Source: Alphaproteobacteria bacterium
GTDB taxonomy: Bacteria > Pseudomonadota > Alphaproteobacteria > UBA8366
Length of the DNA: 64,000 nt
Direction of reading: 5' to 3'
NCBI GenBank assembly: GCA_021774335.1
Contig: JAJFJD010000056.1
Location: forward strand, 86,618-150,617
The position numbers and the translations under genes were made by a program. This document shows, in pieces, positions 45,349 through 53,726 of this stretch (its first letter is position 1; every line of letters starts with the position of its first letter). A model generated the notes under the pieces. The model saw only the letters and a program-made list of their open reading frames with translations. It had not been told where the DNA came from and did not search any database.

Positions 45349-46655
45349 TACTTACTGATGACACCCCGGATGAGCTCGAACATGCGGTCGAGATCGGCTT
45401 CCGTGGACACAAACGGCGGTGCGATCAGCAAGGTGTCGCCGGTCATCTTGGTCATCACCCCGGCTTCGTAGAAATCGCGAACCGCCTGGTATCCCCGGGC
45501 GCCCGGATTACCATCCGGCGCCAGGTCGACACCCGCCAGCAGGCCGATCCCCCGAATATCGGTAACAACGCTCAAATCCTGCAGCGCATAGAGCCGTTCC
45601 AGGAACGGCTTCTCGAGCTGCTTCGCCCGATCGAACAAGCCCTCTTCCTCATAGATCGTAAGCGCCGCGATTCCCGCCGCACAGGCAGCCGGATGCGCGC
45701 TGTAGGTATATCCATGGAAGAAGTCGACGCCTTTTTCCGGCGCGGCGTCGGTAATCGTCTTGTAGATCTTGTCGCTGACCGTGACCGCCGCCATCGGGAT
45801 CGAGCCGTTGGTCAGCGCCTTCGCCATGGTGATGATGTCCGGCTGCACGTCGAAGCGTGTCGCGCCGAAGTTGCTGCCGAGACGGCCAAACCCGCAGATC
45901 ACCTCGTCCATGATCAGCAGAATGCCGTGGGTGTCGCAAATCTCGCGCAACCGCTCCAGATAGCCCTTCGGCGGGATCAGACATCCGGTCGACCCCGCGA
46001 CTGGCTCGACGATGCAGGCGGCAATCGTATCGCCCCCGTGCAGGTCGCAGAACCGCTGCAGGTCGTCCGCCAACTCCGCGCCGTTTTCCGGCTGGCCCTT
46101 GCTGAACCGCTGCTCTTCCGTCCAAGTATGGCGCATATGCAGGACGCCCGGCACGCCGAGACCATACATCTCGCGGTTCTTCACCATGCCGCCGACGGAG
46201 AACCCGGCGAAATTCACACCATGATAACCGCGCTCGCGCCCGACGAGCCGCATCCGCTGCCCCTCGCCGCGCACGCGGTGATACAGCAACGCCATCTTCA
46301 GCGCCGTCTCCACCGCTTCCGACCCGGAATTCGCGAAGAAGGTATAATCAAGATCGCCCGGCGCCAGCGCCTTGACCCGACGCGCCAATTCAAATGACGC
46401 GGGATGAGCATGCTGGAACGGCGGCATATAGGACATTTCTTTGAGCTGCTCGTAGACCGCTTCCGCGATTTCCGGGCGGCTATGGCCGGCCGGCGAACAG
46501 AACAGGCCCGAGACGGCATCGATGAGCTCTTTGCCATGATGCGAGGTGAAATGTACGCCCTTGCCTTCGACAATCAGACGCGGCTCTTTCTTGAAATCTT
46601 TGTTCGACGAGAACGGCATCCAGTGATGTTCGAGATCGTTCGTCGGGTACCGCAT
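45345..46655 (-). CDS. Class III aminotransferase, beta-alanine/omega-amino acid:pyruvate type
   Basis: A 436-residue PLP enzyme. The opening LEHHWMPFSSNKDFKKEPR is characteristic of omega-amino acid:pyruvate aminotransferases. MDEVICGFGRLG and the PLP lysine in TMAKALTNG are intact. Substrates in this subfamily include beta-alanine, and some accept taurine or hypotaurine; which applies here is unknown. AGGAG precedes the ATG at 46655. A TauE/SafE exporter lies upstream on the same strand. Confidence 0.87.
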   Translation of the reverse strand: MRYPTNDLEHHWMPFSSNKDFKKEPRLIVEGKGVHFTSHHGKELIDAVSGLFCSPAGHSRPEIAEAVYEQLKEMSYMPPFQHAHPASFELARRVKALAPGDLDYTFFANSGSEAVETALKMALLYHRVRGEGQRMRLVGRERGYHGVNFAGFSVGGMVKNREMYGLGVPGVLHMRHTWTEEQRFSKGQPENGAELADDLQRFCDLHGGDTIAACIVEPVAGSTGCLIPPKGYLERLREICDTHGILLIMDEVICGFGRLGSNFGATRFDVQPDIITMAKALTNGSIPMAAVTVSDKIYKTITDAAPEKGVDFFHGYTYSAHPAACAAGIAALTIYEEEGLFDRAKQLEKPFLERLYALQDLSVVTDIRGIGLLAGVDLAPDGNPGARGYQAVRDFYEAGVMTKMTGDTLLIAPPFVSTEADLDRMFELIRGVISKY

Positions 46656-46795
46656 GTCACACACTCCTGATGATGGCCTAATGGTCGGCGATCGCCGCAA
46701 ATCCAAGGCGTTATTCTACATCCAACGCTCGACTATTGGACCCCAATTCGCAAGCGAAACTTCTCCAAAAGCACTTTTTTTGAGCACATTCGGCG

Positions 46796-47581
46796 TTATT
46801 GAAATGCGGTATACAACACCCGGAGCAGCAGCGTGGCGCCCATCACGATCAGCACGACCAGCGCCCAGCGCCGGGCGCGTTCGGGGTCCGCCTTGCCGAA
46901 GGCGTTTGAGCCGAGATAGGTCCCGACCAGGACAATCGGTAACAGCAGCAGCGCTCGAACCACAGCGACCTCATCCAGCATTCCCCGCATCGCTGCGAAG
47001 ACACAGCCGAGAATGCCGGCGCCCAGGATGTAGGCCATGATCGATGCCCGCGCGACGCGGATATCCAGCGGGGTCGACAGGTAGTACAGGAAAACCGGCG
47101 GCCCCGGAATCCCAACCGCGCCGGTGAGAAACCCGGCCGCCGCCCCGACACCGGCGGTCGCAGGTGTGGAAAATGTTCCGCTCAACCGGGTACCCCGCCA
47201 CAAGATAATCGCCGCGACGATCACCGTGAGTGCGACCGCGGCCCTGGTGATATCCTCTGGCACGCTCGCGATCAGGGACAGACCAATCGGCACTCCCACC
47301 AGCGCGCCGAGCCAAATCCGCCGCAGTGACGGCCAATCGGCTTCCTTTCGGATCGTCGGCGCCAATTGCAGGCTGATCAGAACCTCAAGCAGGAAGGTGA
47401 TCGGCACCACGGCGACCGGCGGCAGAACCAGTGACAAACTGGGCACCCACATGAGCGAGGAGCCAAAACCGGTAAATCCGCGGATGAAGGCTGCGATGAA
47501 CATGGCAACAAGGCAAAATGCCAGGACACTCGGGCTCAGTCCCTCGACGGCGGAGACGATCAGATCCACGGCAACGTACAC
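46796..47581 (-). CDS. TauE/SafE family exporter (third)
   Basis: A 261-residue membrane protein with about eight helices and FIAAFIRGFTGFGSSLMWVPSL near the N-terminus, typical of TauE/SafE. The GTG start at 47581 is uncertain; no strong ribosome site is seen. It is 140 bases upstream of the aminotransferase on the same strand. Sulfite or an organic acid is the likely substrate. Confidence 0.75.
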   Translation of the reverse strand: MYVAVDLIVSAVEGLSPSVLAFCLVAMFIAAFIRGFTGFGSSLMWVPSLSLVLPPVAVVPITFLLEVLISLQLAPTIRKEADWPSLRRIWLGALVGVPIGLSLIASVPEDITRAAVALTVIVAAIILWRGTRLSGTFSTPATAGVGAAAGFLTGAVGIPGPPVFLYYLSTPLDIRVARASIMAYILGAGILGCVFAAMRGMLDEVAVVRALLLLPIVLVGTYLGSNAFGKADPERARRWALVVLIVMGATLLLRVLYTAFQ

Positions 47582-47826
47582 GGATCATGCATGAGGTATT
47601 CCCAGCGCGGCGAAATGAGATACGGACCTGTCCCCTTTGGCGAAAAAGACCCGTCACGAAATCGCGCCGACCGTATCGCCGTTGCAACAATTCGGCAAGG
47701 CATCGCACCGTCTAATTCCGCCGTTCAACCCTATCCAGACCGTTGAAACGCCAGGTTCCCTATTGCCGTCGAAATGCTATGAATCGTCACTGCAGTACCC
47801 GCGACAACCGTCAATGAGCAATCCGA

Positions 47827-48483
47827 ATGCCCCCCAAACTCGTGATTTTCGACTGCGACGGTGTGTTGGTGGATACCGAAGCGATCGCAAACGAGCAATT
47901 GGCCAAATTCCTTTCGGAATTGGGGCTCGAATTAACCCGCGATGAATGCCGACAGCAATTCCAAGGCAAAATGATCGAGGATGTGTGCCGCCACGTCGCC
48001 GAGTTACTCGACGAGCCCTTCGATCCATCGATGCCGCCGCTCGTCCGCCGCACGATTGAGGACGCCGTCGCCGTCGACGTGAAACCGGTCCCCGGCGCCA
48101 TCGACCTCGTTCAACACGTGGCGGCGAGTGATCTTTCCTTCTGTGTCGCATCGTCGGGATCGATCCCGAAGATGCACAGCACCCTTGGCCCGGTAGGACT
48201 GCTACCGTTGATGCGGGACGTGCTGTTCAGCGCCCAGGACATCGGGCGCGGAAAGCCGCATCCGGACATTTTCCTGACCGCGGCAGCCGCAATGGGTCAT
48301 CGCTGCGAGGACGCCGTCGTTATCGAAGACTCGTTGAGCGGCGTCCAGGCCGGCGTCGCCGCCGGCGCGCGGGTCCTAGGCTATGCCGGCGATCCCTTCA
48401 CGGATGCCGGCGCCCTCCGGAATGCAGGCGCAGAAATCATCCACCGCATGGAAGAAGTCTGCGCGTTGATCGGATTGGAGTAA
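47827..48483 (+). CDS. HAD-superfamily hydrolase, beta-phosphoglucomutase-like
   Basis: A 218-residue HAD phosphatase/mutase. Motif I is FDCDGVLVDTE, motif II CVASSGS, motif III a Lys in GRGKPHPDIFL, and motif IV VIEDSLSGVQA. The cap domain lies after motif I. Small sugar or glycolate-type phosphates are usual substrates. Confidence 0.85.
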   Translation: MPPKLVIFDCDGVLVDTEAIANEQLAKFLSELGLELTRDECRQQFQGKMIEDVCRHVAELLDEPFDPSMPPLVRRTIEDAVAVDVKPVPGAIDLVQHVAASDLSFCVASSGSIPKMHSTLGPVGLLPLMRDVLFSAQDIGRGKPHPDIFLTAAAAMGHRCEDAVVIEDSLSGVQAGVAAGARVLGYAGDPFTDAGALRNAGAEIIHRMEEVCALIGLE

Positions 48484-48745
48484 GCCAGCGACGCGCGCGC
48501 CTATGCCCTTGAACGGCATTTGGTCGAATCGCACGGGCCAACGCACTATCCGTGCGTGCCCCTTATGCTCAGGCCGCGAAACACAATCATCGTTTGTATT
48601 TAGACGACCAACAATTTTTCCAATAGTACGAATTGCGACGAAAATCGGCGCAAATCTGTTGTATTGAAATGAATTAACTAATTTTTAAAATGGATAATTG
48701 ATACAGTAATTACAATTTTAGGTGTAATATTTTCTGGATGGTTTC

Positions 48746-49444
48746 ATGCAACTTTTACGAAATCTCATAGTGGGACTGGTGGCCATTGGATTGGGGGCCT
48801 GCGCGTCTCCGATTTTCAACGGAGGTGAAAAGGCCCAAATCATAGAGGTCAAAGTCACGAAAGCATCGCCTCGGATTGGCTCGGCAAATCTTGAGGAGGC
48901 GGTTCGCTACAAGACCCAAAATGCGGCCTACAAATACTCTGAGGAAGGCCCCGAACATACGTTGAATCTGAAGATTACAAATCTTCAGATTACCGACCCC
49001 ATCACGGCATTTTTGCTTTCGGGCAATAGTTCGATATATGCCGAAGCGACGTTGACGAACACGACGACAGGAAAGTCACATGAACCTTTCTTTGTCGCTG
49101 CGGTAATCCCCAGTCTCGGGGGTGTCGCTGGCGCGGCAATGTCGATTGGTGTGGATCGGTTCGAATACGAGCAGCGGCTGTCCGGCATGCTAGCCGAACA
49201 GACAATGGAACGAATTTATGGCAGCGATCACTCCGAACGCGTCGCCAACCGAAAGCCAACGAAAGAGGTTTCGCCGCAGTACCCATTCAGCTACGCGGAA
49301 GCCCGAAAGGAATACGAATGCCGCCGAATTATCCAAAATAACAAGGAAGTTCGGCAGGATGCGGAACATCTTAACACTGAGCCTGACACGTCACTCTTGA
49401 TCGACCTACCGGCTAATTGCAGCGCCGGTGATATATCCAAGTAA
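48746..49444 (+). CDS. Lipoprotein of unknown function
   Basis: A 232-residue protein with a lipoprotein signal: hydrophobic residues 7-17 then GLGAC with Cys19. The mature part is rich in Thr/Ser and charged residues, with no recognised domain. It is preceded by an AT-rich region. A second lipoprotein follows 18 bases after its stop, so the two probably form a transcript. Confidence 0.65.
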   Translation: MQLLRNLIVGLVAIGLGACASPIFNGGEKAQIIEVKVTKASPRIGSANLEEAVRYKTQNAAYKYSEEGPEHTLNLKITNLQITDPITAFLLSGNSSIYAEATLTNTTTGKSHEPFFVAAVIPSLGGVAGAAMSIGVDRFEYEQRLSGMLAEQTMERIYGSDHSERVANRKPTKEVSPQYPFSYAEARKEYECRRIIQNNKEVRQDAEHLNTEPDTSLLIDLPANCSAGDISK

Positions 49445-49462
49445 AGGCGACGCGCCCATAAA

Positions 49463-49864
49463 ATGCTCCGTCGAAACCATCAGACCGTCGTCTTATTCTG
49501 CATCCTTCTGATTTCAGGGTGCATGTCCCGGGGACTGTACGGTGAGACAGATTTTCATTGGCGCAAGCCGTCACTCACCAAGCACCAAGCCTTCCACGAC
49601 GTTTCGCTATGTATCGACAAAGCCGATGCATTGGGGAACAAAACCGTTCATCAAATGACGATGGAAAACATGTTCGTCCAGAACGCCCGCCTACTCTATG
49701 ACGTCTGCATGCGCAGCCGCGGCTATTTATCTTGGGAATTGTCGGCCACGCAAAGGGAACGCCTTACCAGTGTCAAATCAAACGGCGAGCGTGCCGAAAT
49801 CTTGGCAGAATTTGCATCTTCGCCGCCCTCCAAAGGCACAAAGCAGTTTTCCCGCAGCAATTAG
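49463..49864 (+). CDS. Small lipoprotein of unknown function
   Basis: A 133-residue protein with a lipoprotein signal (VVLFCILLISGC, Cys20). The mature part carries two further Cys residues (SLCIDKAD, YDVCMRSRGY) that could form a disulfide. It follows the other lipoprotein in the same direction. The function is not recognised. Confidence 0.6.
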   Translation: MLRRNHQTVVLFCILLISGCMSRGLYGETDFHWRKPSLTKHQAFHDVSLCIDKADALGNKTVHQMTMENMFVQNARLLYDVCMRSRGYLSWELSATQRERLTSVKSNGERAEILAEFASSPPSKGTKQFSRSN

Positions 49865-49897
49865 CTAAATGAAGCGTCAATCGGGCACCAGCACAGC

Positions 49898-49928
49898 AAA
49901 AAACCGCGGTACCCCGAAGGTTACCGCG
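49898..49928 (-). terminator. Rho-independent terminator for the small basic protein gene
   Basis: On the minus strand the stem CGCGGTA/TACCGCG, with a further inner pair, is followed by six T residues. It begins 32 bases after the stop of the gene at 49960-50163. Confidence 0.75.
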
Positions 49929-49959
49929 ACAATACCCAGACCGAGAATACTACCGGGGT

Positions 49960-50163
49960 TTAGTCCTGCTCGCCGACTGGTTGCGCCGCCGCAATAGGAT
50001 CGGCGGCCGGGTCTTCGGCCCCTTCAACAACCGGCGCTTCGCCTTCCGGGGCTTTTTTCCGGTCCTCACGCGCCTGTTTGCGATCGGCCTTTTTCTTGGC
50101 CTTCGCGCGGTCGCGCTCCATTCGTTCGAATTTGTAGTTGGGCTTCCGGGGCAAACGGCACAC
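49960..50163 (-). CDS. Small basic conserved protein
   Basis: A 67-residue highly charged protein starting with a basic segment (PRKPNYKFERMERDRAKAKK), then an acidic, Ala/Pro-rich tail. Short proteins with the PRKPNYKFER opening are widespread in Rhodospirillales and are of unknown function. GTG at 50163 is used; TTG at 50154 would begin at Pro-Arg-Lys-Pro and is a possible start. It has its own terminator and is not part of the cold-shock gene transcript (that has a separate terminator). Confidence 0.65.
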   Translation of the reverse strand: MCRLPRKPNYKFERMERDRAKAKKKADRKQAREDRKKAPEGEAPVVEGAEDPAADPIAAAQPVGEQD

Positions 50164-50194
50164 TCACTCAATAATCGAACAGCGGGTGGAAACA

Positions 50195-50226
50195 GAACAA
50201 AGGAGGGGACGGTCTAGGACCGCCCC
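50195..50226 (-). terminator. Terminator for cold-shock gene
   Basis: On the minus strand GGGGCGGTC-CTA-GACCGTCCCC forms a nine- to ten-base stem with a G-U pair, followed by a T-rich stretch (TCCTTTGTTCTG). It lies just after the stop of the cold-shock gene. Confidence 0.7.
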
Positions 50227-50235
50227 GCAGCCTAA

Positions 50236-50445
50236 TTAGTCTGCGAGAGCGATATTCTCGGCAGCCATTTTACCGTCCCGACCAGGAACCAACTCAAAAG
50301 TGACCCGCTGACCTTCGGTCAACGTGGACAGGCCGGACCGTTCTACGGCACTGATGTGCACGAACGCATCTTTAGAGCCGTCTTCGGGCTCAATGAAGCC
50401 AAAACCCTTGGTAGGGTTAAACCATTTGACAACACCGTTCGCCAT
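50236..50445 (-). CDS. Cold-shock protein, CspA family
   Basis: A 69-residue single-stranded nucleic acid-binding protein. RNP1 is KGFGFI and RNP2 is DAFVHI. It acts as an RNA chaperone. No other coding signals overlap. The 304-base region upstream (50446-50749) probably holds its promoter and a long 5' leader, which is typical of such genes, and the xsc terminator. Confidence 0.95.
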   Translation of the reverse strand: MANGVVKWFNPTKGFGFIEPEDGSKDAFVHISAVERSGLSTLTEGQRVTFELVPGRDGKMAAENIALAD

Positions 50446-50696
50446 GATTTTTTCCTTTCACGACAATCTAGTATGGAACGCCGCCCAACGCGGCTTTCCT
50501 GGTATCACGTTCAAAATGCCGCAGAAGTAACCTGGCTAACCGCCGAAACGGGTAATCATGAGATCAACAACGACGTAATAACGCAGACTGACCATACACC
50601 GCGCAGAGTAATACTCAAGATATTTATACGATTTTTCGACCCGATCCGCGCTTCAATCTACCCGACGAAAAGGTGGTAAATACCCTGAATTTTAAT

Positions 50697-50728
50697 AAAA
50701 AACGGGCGCCGGATCGCTCCGACGCCCG
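50697..50728 (-). terminator. Rho-independent terminator for xsc
   Basis: On the minus strand CGGGCGTCGG/CCGGCGCCCG pairs over ten bases with one G-U and a six-base loop, followed by TTTTTTATT. It starts 22 bases after the xsc stop codon. Confidence 0.85.
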
Positions 50729-50749
50729 CTTTCGTCGCGGTTGGGTGTC

Positions 50750-52513
50750 TTATCGCGAAACGGTCAGGCTCTTGTACCGGTCTAGTATGCAGGACTGGTC
50801 CTGCATGGCGTCGCGGCGGAACGGCGCGCCCAGCTCCTGGTTCACCACCACTTCGATCAGCGTGGTCGTGCCCTTCTTCTGGGCCGCGCAGGCTTCGGAG
50901 ACGGCCGAGCTCAGTTCACCCATGGTCTCGACGCGGAGGCCGCTCACCCCGAAAGCCTTCGCAACATCGGCGAAACTGAAATCGTCGCCCAGCTCCGTGC
51001 CGACAAAACGTTCGTCGAACCACAGGATGTCGTTCTTCTTCTCCGCACCCCATTGCCCGTTGCGGAAGACAACGACCGTGACTGGAATCTGCATGCGGAC
51101 GCAGGTCGGCAGTTCGTTCAGGCTGATCCCGAACGCGCCGTCGCCGACCAGCGCCACCGCCGGCCGGTCCGGACGCGCCATCTTGGCCCCCATGATCGAG
51201 GGGAACGCGTAACCACAGTTACCGAACATGCCCGGCGCCATGAAGCTACGCGGCTCTTCGAACGGCAAGTAGCTGTTCGCCATCGCACAGATGTTGCCGA
51301 TGTCCGTGGACACCATGGCGTCCTTCGGCAACCCGTCCTGGATCGCGCGAAGTACCTGACGCGGTGCCATTTTATCGGGCTCGCGCTCGCGTGCCCGTGC
51401 GTTCCACGTGCTGCCGGCATCGTCCTCTTCGTGATCCCAGCCGGCGAGTTTCTGCAGCCAGGCGGATTTGGCGGTCGCCGCGTCGGACTTGCGCTTTTCG
51501 CCCGCCGAGCCGCTGGAATGGCCATCCAACGCCCGCACGAGCTGCTGCGCCACTGCTTTGGCGTCGCCGCAGATGCCCACGTCGATCGGCTTGGCCAGGC
51601 CCAGCATATCCGGGTTGGAATCAACCTGAATGATCTTCGCCTGCCCGGTCCAATATTCAATGCTGTGTTGCGGCAGGGTGCTGAACGGGTTCAACCGCGT
51701 GCCGAGCGCCAGGATCACGTCGGCCTGCTTGATCAGCGTCATCGCCGATTCCCAGCCCTGATAGCCGAGCGGCCCGACAGCCAACGGATGGCTCGCGGGA
51801 AAACTGTCGTTGTGCAGATAGCTGTTGGCGACCGGCGCACCCAGGCACTCGGCCAAGGTCTTGCACTCGTCAACGGCGTCGGCAAGGCCGACACCGGCGC
51901 CCGCGACGATCATCGGGAACTTCGCCCCCGCCAGCATATCGGCTGCCGACTGGACCAACTCCTCGTCGCCCATCAGGCGGCCCGGCATGATCGGCTCCGG
52001 AATTTCCAAATCGACGATCTGGCAGAACATGTCGCGCGGAATATTGAACTGGACCGGTGCGGAATGCTGACGCGCGCGCTGGAAGCAGCGGGTCAGCGCT
52101 TCGACGATCCGGTTGTGATGCGACAAGGTTTCCTGATGACAGGTGATTTCCTCGAAATACGGAAGCTGGCGGGTTTCCTGGAAGCCGCCGAGGCCCTGGG
52201 TCATCACGCCGGTTTCCGGTGTGATCACGACCATTGGCGTGTGGTTCCAATAGGCCGCCGCGACCGCGGTCACAAAATTGGTGATGCCCGGGCCGTTCTG
52301 CGCGATGCAGACCGCGACCTCGCCGCTCGCACGCGTATAACCGTCCGCCATATGAGCGGCGCCCTGTTCATGCGCGACATCGACAAAGCGAATCCCCGCC
52401 GCTTCGAATACGTCCAAACCGGGCATAAAGGCCGATCCGACGATACCGTAGGCAACCTTCACGCCTTGCACGCGAAGCGTTTCGACGAACGCCTCTTGCG
52501 AAGTCATTTTCAT
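50750..52513 (-). CDS. xsc: Sulfoacetaldehyde acetyltransferase
   Basis: A 587-residue thiamine diphosphate enzyme that converts sulfoacetaldehyde and phosphate to acetyl phosphate and sulfite. The opening (TSQEAFVETLRVQGVKVAYG), IAQNGPGITNFVTAVAAAYW, and the cofactor motif GDGAFGISLNE, with INIPRDMF replaced here by FNIPRDMF, match Xsc rather than acetolactate synthase. It is divergent from an IclR regulator, beyond which lies a phosphate acetyltransferase that can use the acetyl phosphate. Confidence 0.88.
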   Translation of the reverse strand: MKMTSQEAFVETLRVQGVKVAYGIVGSAFMPGLDVFEAAGIRFVDVAHEQGAAHMADGYTRASGEVAVCIAQNGPGITNFVTAVAAAYWNHTPMVVITPETGVMTQGLGGFQETRQLPYFEEITCHQETLSHHNRIVEALTRCFQRARQHSAPVQFNIPRDMFCQIVDLEIPEPIMPGRLMGDEELVQSAADMLAGAKFPMIVAGAGVGLADAVDECKTLAECLGAPVANSYLHNDSFPASHPLAVGPLGYQGWESAMTLIKQADVILALGTRLNPFSTLPQHSIEYWTGQAKIIQVDSNPDMLGLAKPIDVGICGDAKAVAQQLVRALDGHSSGSAGEKRKSDAATAKSAWLQKLAGWDHEEDDAGSTWNARAREREPDKMAPRQVLRAIQDGLPKDAMVSTDIGNICAMANSYLPFEEPRSFMAPGMFGNCGYAFPSIMGAKMARPDRPAVALVGDGAFGISLNELPTCVRMQIPVTVVVFRNGQWGAEKKNDILWFDERFVGTELGDDFSFADVAKAFGVSGLRVETMGELSSAVSEACAAQKKGTTTLIEVVVNQELGAPFRRDAMQDQSCILDRYKSLTVSR

Positions 52514-52911
52514 GGTGTTTCCTTTCTCTTTCGATTCCTGCCCGGACCAGCGGCCCTAGAGCGTCGATCAGCCCATACGGTCTTGACTGCTCAGAGGTTC
52601 AGGAATGACATCCGTGCCCGCACGCTCCCGGCGTCCCTCGCCCGGCCCGCACGCCTTATATGGAACAACGCATCCGCCTCAATTGAGACCATCGCGTTGT
52701 GGCACTCATCCTCCCCCGTTTGCTTATGCAAAACTGTCTTTATTTCATTTAACGATACAATTCGTCTCAAAAAAAGCGTTGCTTGTCGACTCAAATTGTC
52801 ATCTGATGAAAAAAAAGTTGTGGATAGTTCAACCCGCAGCCGCCCCTCAGCGTGCTAAACAGAGTGTCGGCGGCTGCCCGAACCCGCCATGACCACGCAA
52901 CGAGGACACCA
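52514..52911. other. Divergent xsc / IclR intergenic region
   Basis: The 398 bases between xsc and the IclR gene carry no convincing coding frame. The AT-rich stretch 52735-52830 probably holds the promoters, and the inverted repeat at 52757-52799 is a candidate regulator site. Confidence 0.55.
52757..52799. promoter_or_regulatory. Candidate IclR operator
   Basis: ACAATTCGTCTC (52757-52768) and GACTCAAATTGT (52788-52799) form an imperfect inverted repeat matching at nine of twelve positions, with centres 31 bases apart (about three helical turns). It lies in the promoter region shared by xsc and the IclR gene. Confidence 0.4.
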
Positions 52912-53724
52912 ATGGCCGAAGCCGACCGCACCGAAACGACGCGCCCAACCGGCGGCCGCGGCGAGCGCAGCTCGGCGGTGCAGCGAACCTTCGCCCTGCT
53001 GGAAATGATCGTATCGCAGACGCGGCCAATGAGCCTCGCCCAGATGGCGGACCGCCTCGATCTGCCAAAGCCGACAGTGCATCGTCTCGCCAGCCGGCTC
53101 GAGACCGAAGGCCTGTTGGCCCGCGAACCGTCGGGCAAGCAGTTCACAATCGGGCCACGGCTCAATACGCTCGCCATCGATACGCTGACGGCGTCGGCCC
53201 AGCGCGCACCCCGCCACGCCGTCTTGCAGGCACTGGCCGAGGAAACCGGCGAGACTTGCAATCTCGGTATTCTGGACGGCAACCAGGTGGTCTATCTCGA
53301 CCGGGTCGAGACCCACTGGCCGCTGCGCCTGCAACTTTCCGTCGGGAGTCATGTGCCGCTCCACTGCTCTGCGATGGGCAAACTATTCCTCAGCCAGATG
53401 ACCAAACGCGCCCGCGAGAAGATCTATGCGGCGGGTCCTCTGCAACGCTTCACCGAGCAAACCTTGACCGATCCTCATGTGTTGGAGAAAGAGCTGCAGC
53501 AAATTCGCGCCGAAGGCGTGGCCGTGAACGACCAGGAATACATGGTGGGTCTGGTCGGTCTTGCGGTGCCGGTTCCAGATCCCGAACGCGAGGGCCGGTT
53601 CGCAGCAGCCCTTGCGATCCACGCGCCACAGCCGCGCCTGGATGCCGAAAAAATATTAGGCTGTGTGCCCGTCCTCCGCAGCGCCGCCGAGCGACTGAGC
53701 CAAGTCCTCGGCGCGCCCGCCTGA
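52912..53724 (+). CDS. IclR-family transcriptional regulator
   Basis: A 270-residue regulator. Residues ~20-85 form the winged helix-turn-helix (MADRLDLPKPTVHRLASRLE), and the rest is the IclR effector domain. ATG at 52912 follows GAGGA. It is divergent from xsc and directly upstream of the phosphate acetyltransferase gene, so it probably controls both. Confidence 0.9.
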   Translation: MAEADRTETTRPTGGRGERSSAVQRTFALLEMIVSQTRPMSLAQMADRLDLPKPTVHRLASRLETEGLLAREPSGKQFTIGPRLNTLAIDTLTASAQRAPRHAVLQALAEETGETCNLGILDGNQVVYLDRVETHWPLRLQLSVGSHVPLHCSAMGKLFLSQMTKRAREKIYAAGPLQRFTEQTLTDPHVLEKELQQIRAEGVAVNDQEYMVGLVGLAVPVPDPEREGRFAAALAIHAPQPRLDAEKILGCVPVLRSAAERLSQVLGAPA

Positions 53725-53726
53725 CG

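Noticed and set aside
45252..46397. Long frame opposite the aminotransferase gene
   Set aside because: Antisense shadow of a conserved aminotransferase; no start context and low-complexity, Arg-rich translation.
45345..46655. HpnO, the hopanoid aminotransferase, suggested by position
   Set aside because: Its N-terminal motif and overall pattern match omega-amino acid:pyruvate aminotransferases, and the gene lies outside the hopanoid unit.
47629..47656. Third ECF42-type promoter (TGTCCC-N17-CGTCA) before the HAD gene
   Set aside because: Lacks the conserved ATTC after TGTCCC, the -10 differs by one base and the start codon is about 170 bases downstream; kept only as a weak note.
50750..52513. 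Acetolactate synthase large subunit
   Set aside because: N-terminal and cofactor segments match sulfoacetaldehyde acetyltransferase, and the adjacent phosphate acetyltransferase fits the acetyl phosphate product.
51053..52858. Long open frame (about 600 codons) on the strand opposite xsc
   Set aside because: GC-rich third-position shadow of the xsc gene; its translation is Arg/His-rich and resembles no protein family, whereas xsc has full family motifs and its own terminator.
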